DNA from: Acidobacteriota bacterium
Lineage (GTDB): Bacteria > Acidobacteriota > Terriglobia > Acidiferrales > UBA7541
Direction of reading: 5' to 3'
Assembly: GCA_003223325.1 (NCBI GenBank)
Contig: QHYS01000124.1
Span: 1,803 to 45,452, forward strand
Length of the DNA: 43,650 bases
Below the pieces are notes generated by a model, which was not told the origin of the DNA, did no database searches, and saw nothing but the letters and a program-made list of their open reading frames with translations. Position numbers and translations under genes: made by a program. Shown here piece after piece: positions 7,736-16,509 of the stretch (position 1 is its first letter; the number at the start of each line of letters is the position of its first letter).

Positions 7736-9235
7736 TTAGAACGCAACAACTCCGTGGGGCCATTCATCTGTCTTGATTCTGCGAATTACTTTCATTTGTG
7801 TGAGATCGACGACCGCAATAGCGCCATCCGCCGTAGTGTCTACAATCGCAGTCTTTGCGTCCGGCGTCACCGTCATGTTGAGCGGGAAATGGCCCACTTC
7901 CATCTTTGCCTCCGGCGTCAAAGTTGCCACATCGAACTCCTGCACGAAGCCGGGTTGGTCTAATACTTGTTTGCCGTCCCTGGTGCCCAAATCGTGGAAG
8001 GTTATATAGAGCTTGCTACCATCCGGGGAAAGCGCAAATGTACTCGGAGGCAGATCAAAAGGAATCGTCTTAATTACCTCGTCTCTTGTGGGGTCTACGA
8101 CCAGCAACTGCGTGCCATTAAAATTGCCGACGAAAACGTATTTCCCGTCGGGCGTCGCGATAATGCCGTCCGTACCTGTGGCGGCTGGAATGTCCTTCAG
8201 AAGCTTCATCTGCTTAAGATCGACGACGGAGATGTGTTGTACATCTTTATTCGCCGTGTAGGCCTTGTTGAGCGAGGGAACCACGGCGATCGAATGCGGA
8301 TGCGGCACACCGACCCTCACCGAACCCATCACCTTCATCTTCTTTATGTCCACGACGATCACTTCGCCCCCATTCGATTCACAGGAGGCGTACAAAAGAC
8401 CGGTCTTCTGATCGAGCGCTAACCCGTGTGGCGCCCAGTGCGGACTAATATCGATGGTGCTGGTGATCTCCATTTTCTCCACATCGATCACTTGGATCTG
8501 ATTTCCGGGGCTCTCGTACTGATCCCAGGGGCCATCTTTGTACGCAATGCTGACGTACGCGACGCCCGCCTCCCGATCAATAACCATTTCGTGAGGACGC
8601 TTCAGTGTGGAAATGTCTTTGAGGAGTTCCCCGGTCGCCAAATCAAAAAACTGGACGCTTGACGCATGCTCGTTGGCTACTGCGATTCGCCCGCCGTGGC
8701 CGGCCTGACTTTCCGCCCCGTCCAACGACCGTGGTGTCTCCACATCGCCAGCAGCTTGTGGCTTTTTCTCCTCGAAGCGGATCGCCTTTAGTACCTCAGC
8801 CTCACGCGCCAGTTCGGTTTTGCCCGCCGGAAAACCGTCTTTGGATAAGACGAATGCCAGGATGTCGGCGGTCTGCTGACGGCTTAAGCTTCCGGGGTCG
8901 TCTTGTGGCATCGAAACTTTGATCCGTTCCAACAAATCGTCGACCGAGAGGCCGTACCAGTTCGACTTGAACTCAGCGCTATTGAGCGCTGGTGCGATTT
9001 CACCGCCACCGAGGTCCGGTCCGTGGCAGCGAGCACACCTCTGCGCGTAGAGCGTCTCTCCCCGGTTGGCTTGCTCCGGTGTGTAGATTCCATCCCACAC
9101 CGACTGCGTCGACTCCGTCGAGGATGTCGCCGGCGCTTGTTGCGAAGGAACCGGTCGTTTGGCGCGCGCTGACGAGCAAAAAACGACTCCTGCTGCCGCA
9201 GGGATGAGGGCCAGAATTGCAATTTTTGTTTTCAT
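7736..9235 (-). CDS. Cytochrome c fused to YVTN beta-propeller
   Basis: A secreted protein of about 499 residues. A signal peptide (KIAILALIPAAAGVVFCSSARA) is followed by a monoheme cytochrome c domain with CARCH at residues 67-71 and a likely Met ligand in VSMPQDD. The rest is a YVTN/Lvp-like seven-bladed propeller with repeats such as GGRIAVANEHASSVQFFDLA, NQIQVIDVEKMEIT, GEVIVVDIKKMKVMG and GAIAVVDLTQMKVI. The heme would accept electrons, and the propeller may bind a partner or metal. It lies 77 bases after the PQQ dehydrogenase, which has no heme, so it is a plausible electron acceptor for that enzyme in the periplasm. The start is the ATG at 9235; a GTG at 9262 in frame is possible, but the signal peptide begins properly at the ATG. 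Confidence 0.88.
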   Translation of the reverse strand: MKTKIAILALIPAAAGVVFCSSARAKRPVPSQQAPATSSTESTQSVWDGIYTPEQANRGETLYAQRCARCHGPDLGGGEIAPALNSAEFKSNWYGLSVDDLLERIKVSMPQDDPGSLSRQQTADILAFVLSKDGFPAGKTELAREAEVLKAIRFEEKKPQAAGDVETPRSLDGAESQAGHGGRIAVANEHASSVQFFDLATGELLKDISTLKRPHEMVIDREAGVAYVSIAYKDGPWDQYESPGNQIQVIDVEKMEITSTIDISPHWAPHGLALDQKTGLLYASCESNGGEVIVVDIKKMKVMGSVRVGVPHPHSIAVVPSLNKAYTANKDVQHISVVDLKQMKLLKDIPAATGTDGIIATPDGKYVFVGNFNGTQLLVVDPTRDEVIKTIPFDLPPSTFALSPDGSKLYITFHDLGTRDGKQVLDQPGFVQEFDVATLTPEAKMEVGHFPLNMTVTPDAKTAIVDTTADGAIAVVDLTQMKVIRRIKTDEWPHGVVAF

Positions 9236-9312
9236 CACGCGTGTGCTCGCCGGCGTGGCCACAACTGTACATCCTTCCAGCGGCTCGCGCCGACCGCAAG
9301 GCGAATTCCCTC

Positions 9313-11496
9313 CTAATTCGGTAGACTGTACGCTATATACTCGCCTGAGTAGGCGCCACCACTGACGGCGACCACAATATATTGCTTGCCATCCAACATG
9401 TAGGTCATTGGGGTGCCGCTCTGGATGGCCGGCATCAAAACCGCCCCAACTTGCTGACCGGTCTTCTTGTCGTAAGCCCGCAGCATAGCGCCGCGCGGAT
9501 GCTCCGGCGTCGTCGTAATCTGTGGATCGCCCATCACAACTAGAGTCTTGGTTATCACCAATCCCACGCCCGAAGTGCCGGCCTGCCCCGTCTTTGGAAT
9601 GTGCAGACCTTTCAACGCCGGATGGTTGCGGATGTTATCCGGTGTGTCGCCATGCGGCACCTGAAACAGGACCTGACCGCGATCGAGATCGATCGCCGCG
9701 AGGATCCCATATGGCGGTTTTACGATGGGTATCCCTTGGATATTGAGGCTGCCACCGCCCTCATCAGGAGGTGGACCAGCGGCCGCGTCGCCAGCAGGCG
9801 AATGCGCTCCAGAAGTTGCGGACGCTTCAGGCACTGCGGGCAGGTCTGCGCGCGTGCGGTACCCGGAATCGGCGGCGCAACAATCACCAGGCCCCCAAAC
9901 TTCGACGATGGGCCGCCCAGCGGTCCCTGCGATGTAGCGAATATCTGAAAATCCCTGCGGGCTGGCGATGAGCGATCTCACGCCCGGCGTATTGCCGGCT
10001 GGCGCGTATAGGATGTGTGTCTCGGGATCGAATCCGCCGCCGGGCCAGTTCGTCGCGGTACCGACCGTAATCGCACCCAGCATTCCCTTGACGTCGCCGA
10101 GCATTGGCGGGTTGAACGGTGTGTCGGCCCAGCGGAACCGCTTGGCTCTCTCGACAGCTTCGGCTCGAAGCGCTGGAGTGAAGTCGATCAGGTCATCGGG
10201 TACTTTGAAGAAGTTGCGCGCATAGCGCAGGCTGTCTGGCGGGTACGGCTGCGTCGGTGAGGTCTTTTCGCCCGGCACGTCGGATTGCGGAACCGGCCGC
10301 TCTTCGATCGGCCAAACCGGCTGACCTGTCACGCGATCGAAAACGTAAAGCCAGCCCTGCTTGGTCGGCTGCGCCACCGCCTTAATTGCCCGTCCATTGA
10401 CGTTTATGTCCGCCAGGATCGGCGCGGCCGAAATGTCAAAGTTCCACAAGGGGTGGTGCACTAGCTGGTAATGCCACTTCCGCTGGCCGGTCTTCAAGTC
10501 GAGACAGACCACGCTTTCGGCAAACAGATTCTTGCCTGGCCGGTGGCCACCATAATAGTCCGACGTGGGCGTCTCGACCGGCAGATAGACCAAGCCCAGA
10601 TCTTCGTCCACAGTGATCTGATTCCACACACCCGTATTGCCGTTCTCCGCCCAGGATTTCTGTTCCCACGTGTCGTTGCCGAATTCACCCGGCCCAGGGA
10701 TGTCGTTGAACTGCCATATCTTTTTCCCCGTCCGCACATCGAACGCGCGAACCAAGCCTTTGGTGTTGTTGTGGGTCTCTACGGTAGCGCCTTCTCTCAT
10801 GGAGGAACCCACGATCACCATGTCGCGAGCCACAGTAGGCGTCGAATGGACACCGATCTCGCCCGTTTCCAAATCGATCTGTTGGTTAACTCCCTTCACC
10901 ACGCCGACCTTCAGGTCGACAATGCCGTACGTTCCGAACGAGTCGATCAGTGCGCCGTTCTTGGCATTGAGCTCCACGAGGCGATAGCCGGTCGTAATGT
11001 AAATAACGCGATCGTCGCCTTTGCCGTCTGTCCAGTACGACACACCACGGCCCGATAATTGGCGTGGGGCGACCGCGGCGCGCTTGCCTTCGCGCATGCT
11101 GTGCGACCAGATCAGCTCACCTGTTTTTGCGTCGAGTGCAATCACCGATCGCCGCGTTCCTGCGGTCGTATAGATGACGCCCTTCACCATCAGAGGCGTT
11201 CCCTCTAATTTGTATTCGGGAAACGGTCCGAAATTGTCGGTCTTGAATCGCCAGGCGACTTCCAGCTTGTTGAAGTTAGAGGCGTTGATCTGATCGAACG
11301 GGGAGTACCTGGTCCCTTTGACATCGCCCATGTTGCCCGGCCATTCGCCGTTCTGCGTCGAAGGCTGCCCTTGACGGGAGAACTGTTCTGGCGCGGGCGT
11401 TCCTACAAAGATTTGCCCTGAGACCTGGGGTGCGACGCACATCCCCGCAACAACGACGATTAGCGCCGACACGGATCGGAATAGTTTCCGCAACAT
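9313..11496 (-). CDS. PQQ-dependent quinoprotein dehydrogenase, no heme domain
   Basis: About 727 residues with a signal peptide (FRSVSALIVVVAGMCVAPQVSG) and then an eight-bladed quinoprotein propeller. Typical blocks include GEWPGNMGDVKGTRYSPFDQ, ALDAKTGELIWSH, VHHPLWNFDISAAPILADI (the glucose/alcohol-dehydrogenase segment with the catalytic-type Asp near residue 354), YVFDRVTGQPVWPIEE and AYDKKTGQQVGAV. It would oxidise an alcohol or sugar in the periplasm using PQQ. The substrate cannot be assigned. There is no CxxCH motif. An insert near residues 530-580 carries adjacent cysteines (539-540) followed by a proline-rich, low-complexity stretch, unusual for the family. The ATG at 11496 is chosen because GGGAG lies eight bases upstream and the signal peptide follows; an upstream start at 11592 is unlikely. 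Confidence 0.92.
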   Translation of the reverse strand: MLRKLFRSVSALIVVVAGMCVAPQVSGQIFVGTPAPEQFSRQGQPSTQNGEWPGNMGDVKGTRYSPFDQINASNFNKLEVAWRFKTDNFGPFPEYKLEGTPLMVKGVIYTTAGTRRSVIALDAKTGELIWSHSMREGKRAAVAPRQLSGRGVSYWTDGKGDDRVIYITTGYRLVELNAKNGALIDSFGTYGIVDLKVGVVKGVNQQIDLETGEIGVHSTPTVARDMVIVGSSMREGATVETHNNTKGLVRAFDVRTGKKIWQFNDIPGPGEFGNDTWEQKSWAENGNTGVWNQITVDEDLGLVYLPVETPTSDYYGGHRPGKNLFAESVVCLDLKTGQRKWHYQLVHHPLWNFDISAAPILADINVNGRAIKAVAQPTKQGWLYVFDRVTGQPVWPIEERPVPQSDVPGEKTSPTQPYPPDSLRYARNFFKVPDDLIDFTPALRAEAVERAKRFRWADTPFNPPMLGDVKGMLGAITVGTATNWPGGGFDPETHILYAPAGNTPGVRSLIASPQGFSDIRYIAGTAGRPIVEVWGPGDCCAADSGYRTRADLPAVPEASATSGAHSPAGDAAAGPPPDEGGGSLNIQGIPIVKPPYGILAAIDLDRGQVLFQVPHGDTPDNIRNHPALKGLHIPKTGQAGTSGVGLVITKTLVVMGDPQITTTPEHPRGAMLRAYDKKTGQQVGAVLMPAIQSGTPMTYMLDGKQYIVVAVSGGAYSGEYIAYSLPN

Positions 11497-11851
11497 GTTC
11501 TTCACTCCCTTTCCAAGCTTTAGGCGATGGATTATAGCACCGACGGCCGGGTGTTGATGAAAGCGCGCTGGTTCACGCCTGTAGCGCGCCAAAATTCAAA
11601 AAAGGTAGCTTCTCAGCGCAAGAATCCTCGTGAGAAGTATGTGGAGACCCTACGAGCGCGCCGTCGTCAAAGGAGGTGTAGATTCGTACCAAGCATGCAT
11701 TATATATTGTCAAGTCTTAAAGACCGGGGAAACGGGGTGCGCGTGGCGGAAGTGCGTCACGACGCAACGAGCCGCGGTAGGCGGAGAGGATAGGTGAGCT
11801 CTCCACATGCAAGGACTGTTCGATCAGTCTGTTTGAGGCGGCACTGTAGCC
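11497..11851. other. Divergent intergenic region
   Basis: This 355-base stretch separates the minus-strand PQQ dehydrogenase from the plus-strand PilZ-SPOR gene, so it must hold promoters in both directions. An AT-rich patch at 11698-11714 contains TATAAT on the minus strand at 11699-11704, but no matching -35 was found at 17 bases. A short plus-strand reading frame here is basic and unsupported. Confidence 0.4.
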
Positions 11852-12826
11852 ATGCACGAACGTCGTCTGAGTGAGCGGAAAACCCTAGGGCAACTCGGCT
11901 ATATCGGGCTGACGAACAACGGCGCGACTTTGCTGGATGTTTCTGAGGGGGGCCTCGGCTTTCACGCGGTCGCTCCCATGACACCAAGCGGGCCACTCCC
12001 TTTCCGGTTCTCAGTCAATTCCAACCAAATCGAAGGTGTTGGCGAATTAATATGGATCGACGAAGCGAAGAAGACCGGTGGCTTGCGCTTTACTCAGTTG
12101 TCCGCGAGTATCCACGAACAAATCCGAAGCTTACTAAATGAATCAATTCCACGACTTGGCGATCGCAAGGACACTGCGGCTCTCGCCTCCCTGACAAACG
12201 GAACAGTCTCAGATGCCGAACCTAGGTCGGGCGCTTCCCCTCGTTCCGAGATCTCCTGTCCCGAAACCTGCGGATACGCGCTCTGGTCGCCGAACAAGCC
12301 CTACTTTGAGGGGCAGAACCGCCGTCCCCTTAGGGCAATCGTTGTGTCCGTTCTGGCGATGATAATGGCAATACTCTTGCTCCGCGACGTCGGTGAGTGG
12401 CAGATTTGGCTGGCGAGAACGTTCGGGGAAAGCGGAGCGCATGCCGTCGCGCCGGCGACCACGCCCGCTGCCAATGTATCCGCCAGGAAGTCTAAGACCG
12501 AAGGGGCACCGACGCAAGCATCTCCAGAATCTGCGAGCACGGCCATACCCTCAACCCCTGAAGCTTCAGCGGCCGATACTATAGTGCGGAAGTCTCCACT
12601 TACAGGCGGCGCACTCTTTGTGCAAGTCGGGGCATTCACACAGGAGGCCAACGCCGGCAAGCTGGCCGAAAGCCTTCGGCAAGAGAATTTCCCCGCGTTT
12701 ATCATTACATCTTCCAACGGTGCCTACTACCTGGTCCACGTAGGCCCATACCGGGACGAAAAGTCGGCGCGAATCGCGCTAAGCGAACTGGGAAGGGCCG
12801 GCTTCGAGCCATTCATTCGTCATTAA
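11852..12826 (+). CDS. PilZ-transmembrane-SPOR fusion protein
   Basis: 324 residues with three parts. Residues 3-95 form a PilZ domain with RRLSERK at 4-10 and DVSEGGLGF at 29-37, fitting the cyclic di-GMP binding signatures. A single hydrophobic segment (161-177, RAIVVSVLAMIMAILLL) follows a soluble linker. A Pro/Ala/Ser/Thr-rich linker (195-250) leads to a C-terminal SPOR domain (254-322: LFVQVGAFTQEANAGKLAES, then YYLVHVGPYRDEKSARIAL). SPOR domains bind denuded glycan strands at division or remodelling sites. The order implies PilZ in the cytoplasm and SPOR in the periplasm. The protein could therefore couple cyclic di-GMP to septal or cell-wall localisation; this is inference. It starts with ATG at 11852 and appears to be a single-gene unit. 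Confidence 0.9.
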   Translation: MHERRLSERKTLGQLGYIGLTNNGATLLDVSEGGLGFHAVAPMTPSGPLPFRFSVNSNQIEGVGELIWIDEAKKTGGLRFTQLSASIHEQIRSLLNESIPRLGDRKDTAALASLTNGTVSDAEPRSGASPRSEISCPETCGYALWSPNKPYFEGQNRRPLRAIVVSVLAMIMAILLLRDVGEWQIWLARTFGESGAHAVAPATTPAANVSARKSKTEGAPTQASPESASTAIPSTPEASAADTIVRKSPLTGGALFVQVGAFTQEANAGKLAESLRQENFPAFIITSSNGAYYLVHVGPYRDEKSARIALSELGRAGFEPFIRH

Positions 12827-12893
12827 GTATTCAAATTACTCTTTTGATGTGCTGGACGGTCCAAGTCCAAGCACCGCTGCATGGGCGAGCGGA

Positions 12894-14111
12894 TTAGCTA
12901 CGAGACCGGAGATCACTCCTTAGCTTAGTTTGCTCGCTGGCGATCATTTGCGCATAGAGCATTTCATATTGTGCGACAACCTTGTTTATGTCGTGGACCT
13001 TGATAATTTCCAGACTTCTTTCTGCCATCTGCCTCCGCAGTGGCTCGTTGGAAAGAATTGTGACAGCGGCTGCAGCCAGGGCTTGCGCGTCGTCCTCTGG
13101 AAACAAGAGTCCATTTTCTCCACGATGCACTAATTCCGGCAGCGCCATTGCATTTGCGGCGATGACCGGCAAGCCGGAAGCCATCGCTTCCATCGTCGCG
13201 ATGCTCTGCAATTCTGCGACGCCCGCGATGACGAAAACATCAGCGGCGCGGTAGAGTCGGGGAACCTCCTCCTCCGGCAGGTGTCCCAGGAACGTTACGC
13301 GATCCTTCAACCTTAGATTGGCAACCAGGGTCTCGAGATCATTGCGCAATTTACCCGGCCCTGCCACCACCAGTTGAGCGTCGACGCGCTCAACGATGCT
13401 GGGCATAGCACGGAGAATAACGTCAATTCGTTTTTCCTTATCCAGTCTCCCTACGTATAGCAAGATGAGGCGACCGGGAATTCTATGGCTTTGTATTCGC
13501 TTCGAACAATTAATGTCGGGACTGAAGCGGCGAAGGTCGATGCCGCAGGATACTGGAATAATCTCCTTCCCCAAACCCGGCCTTTGGCTGTGTTTGGCCG
13601 CCGTCGCGGTGGGAGCGGTTACAAAATGTAGCTGTTTGTAAATTTGGACGAACCGACTCCAAAGATAGATCCGCACTTTCGCTTCAGCTTCGCGAGGCAA
13701 ATGTATATGATGCGCTACGTTCTCAGGCACCATATGATTGGTTCCCATTACCGGTATCCTGAACTCTCGTGCGACCTCCAAAACGGCGTTGCTCAACAAA
13801 AAGTGGTTTTGGATATGGACAACATCCGGTCTGCTCGCCCGCAGAAAGTTCCGAATCGATCTCTTGACAAGAAGGGGTGGCGAAAAGCGGAATTCGGGAT
13901 AAAGAAGAAGCGGCAACGAATGAACCCCAAATACTCTTACGCCCTGTCGCAGGAAGCTTTGGGCGCGAACGCCTCGGGAAGGGCAAATGACCGAAGCTTC
14001 GTGACCTCGCTTCGCCAAAACCATCGCGAGGCGGTACGAGAAATAAGCCGCCCCATTCACATCAGGAGGATATGTATCTGACGCGATCAGTATTTTCACG
14101 GCTCTAAGCAT
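12894..14111 (-). CDS. Glycosyltransferase family 4
   Basis: A 405-residue cytoplasmic GT-B glycosyltransferase. The N-terminal Rossmann half begins with VKILIASDTYPPDVNGAAYF, and its glycine-rich acceptor loop is NGAA. The C-terminal half has VSCGIDLRRFSP (187-198), LYVGRLDKEKRIDVILRA and the E-x7-E motif (E300 and E308 in AELQSIATMEAMASGLPV) that binds the nucleotide sugar. HIQNHFLLSNAV and GTNHMVPENVAHH resemble PimB/alpha-mannosyltransferase and diacylglycerol glucosyltransferase types. Likely reaction: transfer of a hexose, probably with retention, to a lipid or glycan acceptor in the envelope. It stands alone on this strand, convergent with the PilZ-SPOR gene. Confidence 0.9.
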   Translation of the reverse strand: MLRAVKILIASDTYPPDVNGAAYFSYRLAMVLAKRGHEASVICPSRGVRAQSFLRQGVRVFGVHSLPLLLYPEFRFSPPLLVKRSIRNFLRASRPDVVHIQNHFLLSNAVLEVAREFRIPVMGTNHMVPENVAHHIHLPREAEAKVRIYLWSRFVQIYKQLHFVTAPTATAAKHSQRPGLGKEIIPVSCGIDLRRFSPDINCSKRIQSHRIPGRLILLYVGRLDKEKRIDVILRAMPSIVERVDAQLVVAGPGKLRNDLETLVANLRLKDRVTFLGHLPEEEVPRLYRAADVFVIAGVAELQSIATMEAMASGLPVIAANAMALPELVHRGENGLLFPEDDAQALAAAAVTILSNEPLRRQMAERSLEIIKVHDINKVVAQYEMLYAQMIASEQTKLRSDLRSRS

Positions 14112-14201
14112 GGTAGCGCTTCATCGCGCCCGGTGTGAACTGCAACTGCAAGTGTCTGCAGTGCAAACTGCGCGTTTCGATTTACTGGGAAGAAATCCCT
14201 G

Positions 14202-14234
14202 AAAAAAAAGGGGGCGCCGTTAGTTAGACGCCCC
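14202..14234 (-). terminator. Rho-independent terminator
   Basis: On the minus strand a GGGGCG stem (complement of 14229-14234) pairs with CGCCCC (complement of 14211-14216) across a 12-base loop, followed after one C by eight T residues (14202-14209). It lies 24 bases beyond the stop of the cytochrome/propeller gene at 14258 on the same strand, as expected for its terminator. This is the clearest terminator in the window. Confidence 0.8.
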
Positions 14235-14257
14235 AATGACTGCTGAGGGGGATTAGA

Positions 14258-16465
14258 TTATTGTTTGCTATTATCGCGTTTCAGAAGTACCAAGTCCTTG
14301 ACGAATTGGAAGTGCGCCGCGAGCGGCTTGGACCCCTTGCCTCCCTCGATGAGCCAGGGCGCGCGATCGCCGTTCGCCGCCCACAATCCGCGCCCCTTCC
14401 AGCCGGCATTCGGGTCGTCGATGCGACCATCGAATCCTTTGGCGTAGAATCCCAACGGATAGGGCACGCGCAACACCACCATGCGACCATTCGCATAAGC
14501 GATCAGGCCGTCGTTGAGGTTGCCGGTGGACATCGGCACATCTTCACCCAAGCCGAAGATGTTGTGCTGGTCCACCCATGTATAGTAGCTCGATTCCGCG
14601 CTGTTTTCTCCTATGCCCTCGAAGCCGGGACCCGGATATTTGTAGAATGACCAGCCTTCCGGGCAGTGATCGCCGGTGGCTTTGGGCCCGTTGAGCGGAC
14701 TTTTGCATCTGCTACGGTCAAAACTGCCGAGGTGACCACTCGCCAGTGAAACCCAGACGACGCCTTTCTTGTCGATATCACCGCCGCGCACGCCAAAGCC
14801 GGGCTGCGGTACGTTGTAGATCTCGGCCAGGGTGGTTTCCGGTGGATGGGGGCCCGGCACAACCCTGACCACGGAGCCAGGATTTCCGCGGACGGCGCCC
14901 CAGACCGATCCGTCTATCGGGCTTGGCATCACCGCGTAAAAGCCGGCCACGATGCGCTTATCCTTGGTAGGATCGACCGGCTGGTTGGGCTCGACGTAAT
15001 CGTCGCGCTTGCCGTTTCCATTAGTGTCTAGGATCAGCGCCGTCCAGCCCTGTGACTTGGCTGCATCGTGGGTAGCGTCCCACATCTTCGTGTTCAGCCA
15101 CCCCACCACAGGACCGCCGCCGCTGGTCCATAGCGTGTCGTTCGCGTCAAAGCCGAACTGCAGATGATGCGTGCCAAAGCAGGTATCGATGAACTCGTAG
15201 TCCCTGGTCTTCGGGTTAAAGACGGCTATTTCTCGGAGATTTTTCTCCAGCGGAAAAAGCTTGGCCGATGGAAGATCTGAGCCCGCCTTGCAGAAATCGG
15301 GATTATCTGGCCCGCGCACCGCAGCCGCCAGCCACAACCTGCCGTCCCTGCCGATCATCGAATTGTGATTGTTAATTCTCTGGTTCCAGATGGCCTCGTC
15401 GCCCCAATAAGGCGACGGCATCAGTGGCTTTAGAGCCGCCACGTGACCCGGTCCTAGGCTGAGCGGCATCTCAGGATCGCGGACCGGCGCATGGAACTTG
15501 GTGGCCGTGTTCTTGACCGGATCTAGAATGGGGATGAAATCGGAGCTGTATTCCGGCGAGCCAAAGAGTGGGCCATAAGCGTTGACTGTGGGATTCCGCT
15601 TGTCGCTGGCAATCAGGTCGTGCAAGTAATGCTTCTCGTCCATCCAGTCCCGCAGTGTCACGACGATATTGCGCTCGACCCCTTGCGGCCGCTGCGGCTT
15701 AGCGTGCGGCAATTCGCCTCTAGCCACGCGGTCAGTCCAATCCGCCAAATTCTTGACCGCAAGGGGACCCATCCCGGACAACTGGCCCATCATAAATTGC
15801 GCCGCCTGTCCCGATTGCACTCGGCGTATCCAAGCCTCTTCGGAAGAGGGGAAGTGCCCAAGGCTGGGCTCAATTGTTCGCGTCGAGAGCTGGCCCAGTT
15901 GATGGCAGCCTACGCAGCCGTTGTTTTTCATCTCGTTGAGCCACTCGGTTTGCGTCATCTTGCCGGCGATGCCGGCCTTCTGGCCCCCGAATTGATCTGC
16001 CGACGGAATTTTCAGCATCGAGTACCAGTAAATCGCCGGATAGTACCGCGCTGCCGCGGCCTCGTCGGGAGCCAGCGTCGCGGTGAGGTTCAATTCCCGG
16101 CCTGGTTCGGCCATCATTTTCGGACTATCTACTAGCCCGTAGCCGCGGACCCAAACGCTGTAAGTCGCTTTCGGTAGCTCAGGAATGAGGTAGCGGCCCC
16201 GGTCGTCAGTGACGACGATCTTGATGTACCTCACCGGCAGGTCGCGCGTCTCAGCGATCACCCAGACGCCCGCTTCGGGTCCATTGGAGCTTGTGACCAC
16301 GCCACCGATGTCATCGCCGTCTATGGCGACGGCGGCCCCCGCTGCAGATTGATCCGCGCGTTGCGCGTGCGCAATCGCCAGGACCGAAAAAAGAACCAAA
16401 GACAGAAATGGGGCTATCCCGATTCCTCGCCTAACAAACCTGTAAACTCGGCTCCGCTGCGCCAT
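14258..16465 (-). CDS. Carboxypeptidase-regulatory / cytochrome c / propeller protein
   Basis: A secreted protein of 735 residues. A signal peptide (GIAPFLSLVLFSVLAIAHA) leads to a carboxypeptidase-regulatory-like beta-sandwich (about residues 48-130, with IGGVVTSSNGPEAGVWVIAE and VTDDRGRYLIPELPKATYSV). A monoheme cytochrome c segment has CVGCH at 184-188. The long C-terminal half resembles Vgb/SMP-30-like six-bladed propellers, with blocks such as MIGRDGRLWLAAAVRG, FGFDANDTLWTSGGG and GGDIDKKGVVWVSLASGHLG. Function unknown; it is probably a periplasmic electron-transfer or substrate-binding protein. The start is ATG 16465, as GGAGG lies five bases upstream; a GTG at 16477 is inside that site. 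It is followed by a clear terminator and preceded by the Kelch gene 44 bases upstream on the same strand. Confidence 0.82.
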   Translation of the reverse strand: MAQRSRVYRFVRRGIGIAPFLSLVLFSVLAIAHAQRADQSAAGAAVAIDGDDIGGVVTSSNGPEAGVWVIAETRDLPVRYIKIVVTDDRGRYLIPELPKATYSVWVRGYGLVDSPKMMAEPGRELNLTATLAPDEAAAARYYPAIYWYSMLKIPSADQFGGQKAGIAGKMTQTEWLNEMKNNGCVGCHQLGQLSTRTIEPSLGHFPSSEEAWIRRVQSGQAAQFMMGQLSGMGPLAVKNLADWTDRVARGELPHAKPQRPQGVERNIVVTLRDWMDEKHYLHDLIASDKRNPTVNAYGPLFGSPEYSSDFIPILDPVKNTATKFHAPVRDPEMPLSLGPGHVAALKPLMPSPYWGDEAIWNQRINNHNSMIGRDGRLWLAAAVRGPDNPDFCKAGSDLPSAKLFPLEKNLREIAVFNPKTRDYEFIDTCFGTHHLQFGFDANDTLWTSGGGPVVGWLNTKMWDATHDAAKSQGWTALILDTNGNGKRDDYVEPNQPVDPTKDKRIVAGFYAVMPSPIDGSVWGAVRGNPGSVVRVVPGPHPPETTLAEIYNVPQPGFGVRGGDIDKKGVVWVSLASGHLGSFDRSRCKSPLNGPKATGDHCPEGWSFYKYPGPGFEGIGENSAESSYYTWVDQHNIFGLGEDVPMSTGNLNDGLIAYANGRMVVLRVPYPLGFYAKGFDGRIDDPNAGWKGRGLWAANGDRAPWLIEGGKGSKPLAAHFQFVKDLVLLKRDNSKQ

Positions 16466-16509
16466 ACATACCTCCACGGGGTTTAATGGAATTTACAGCG
16501 GGGATTTTA

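Noticed and set aside
11527-11793. Plus-strand reading frame of 88 residues before the PilZ-SPOR gene
   Set aside because: Very basic, no ribosome site, and overlaps the control region of the PQQ dehydrogenase.
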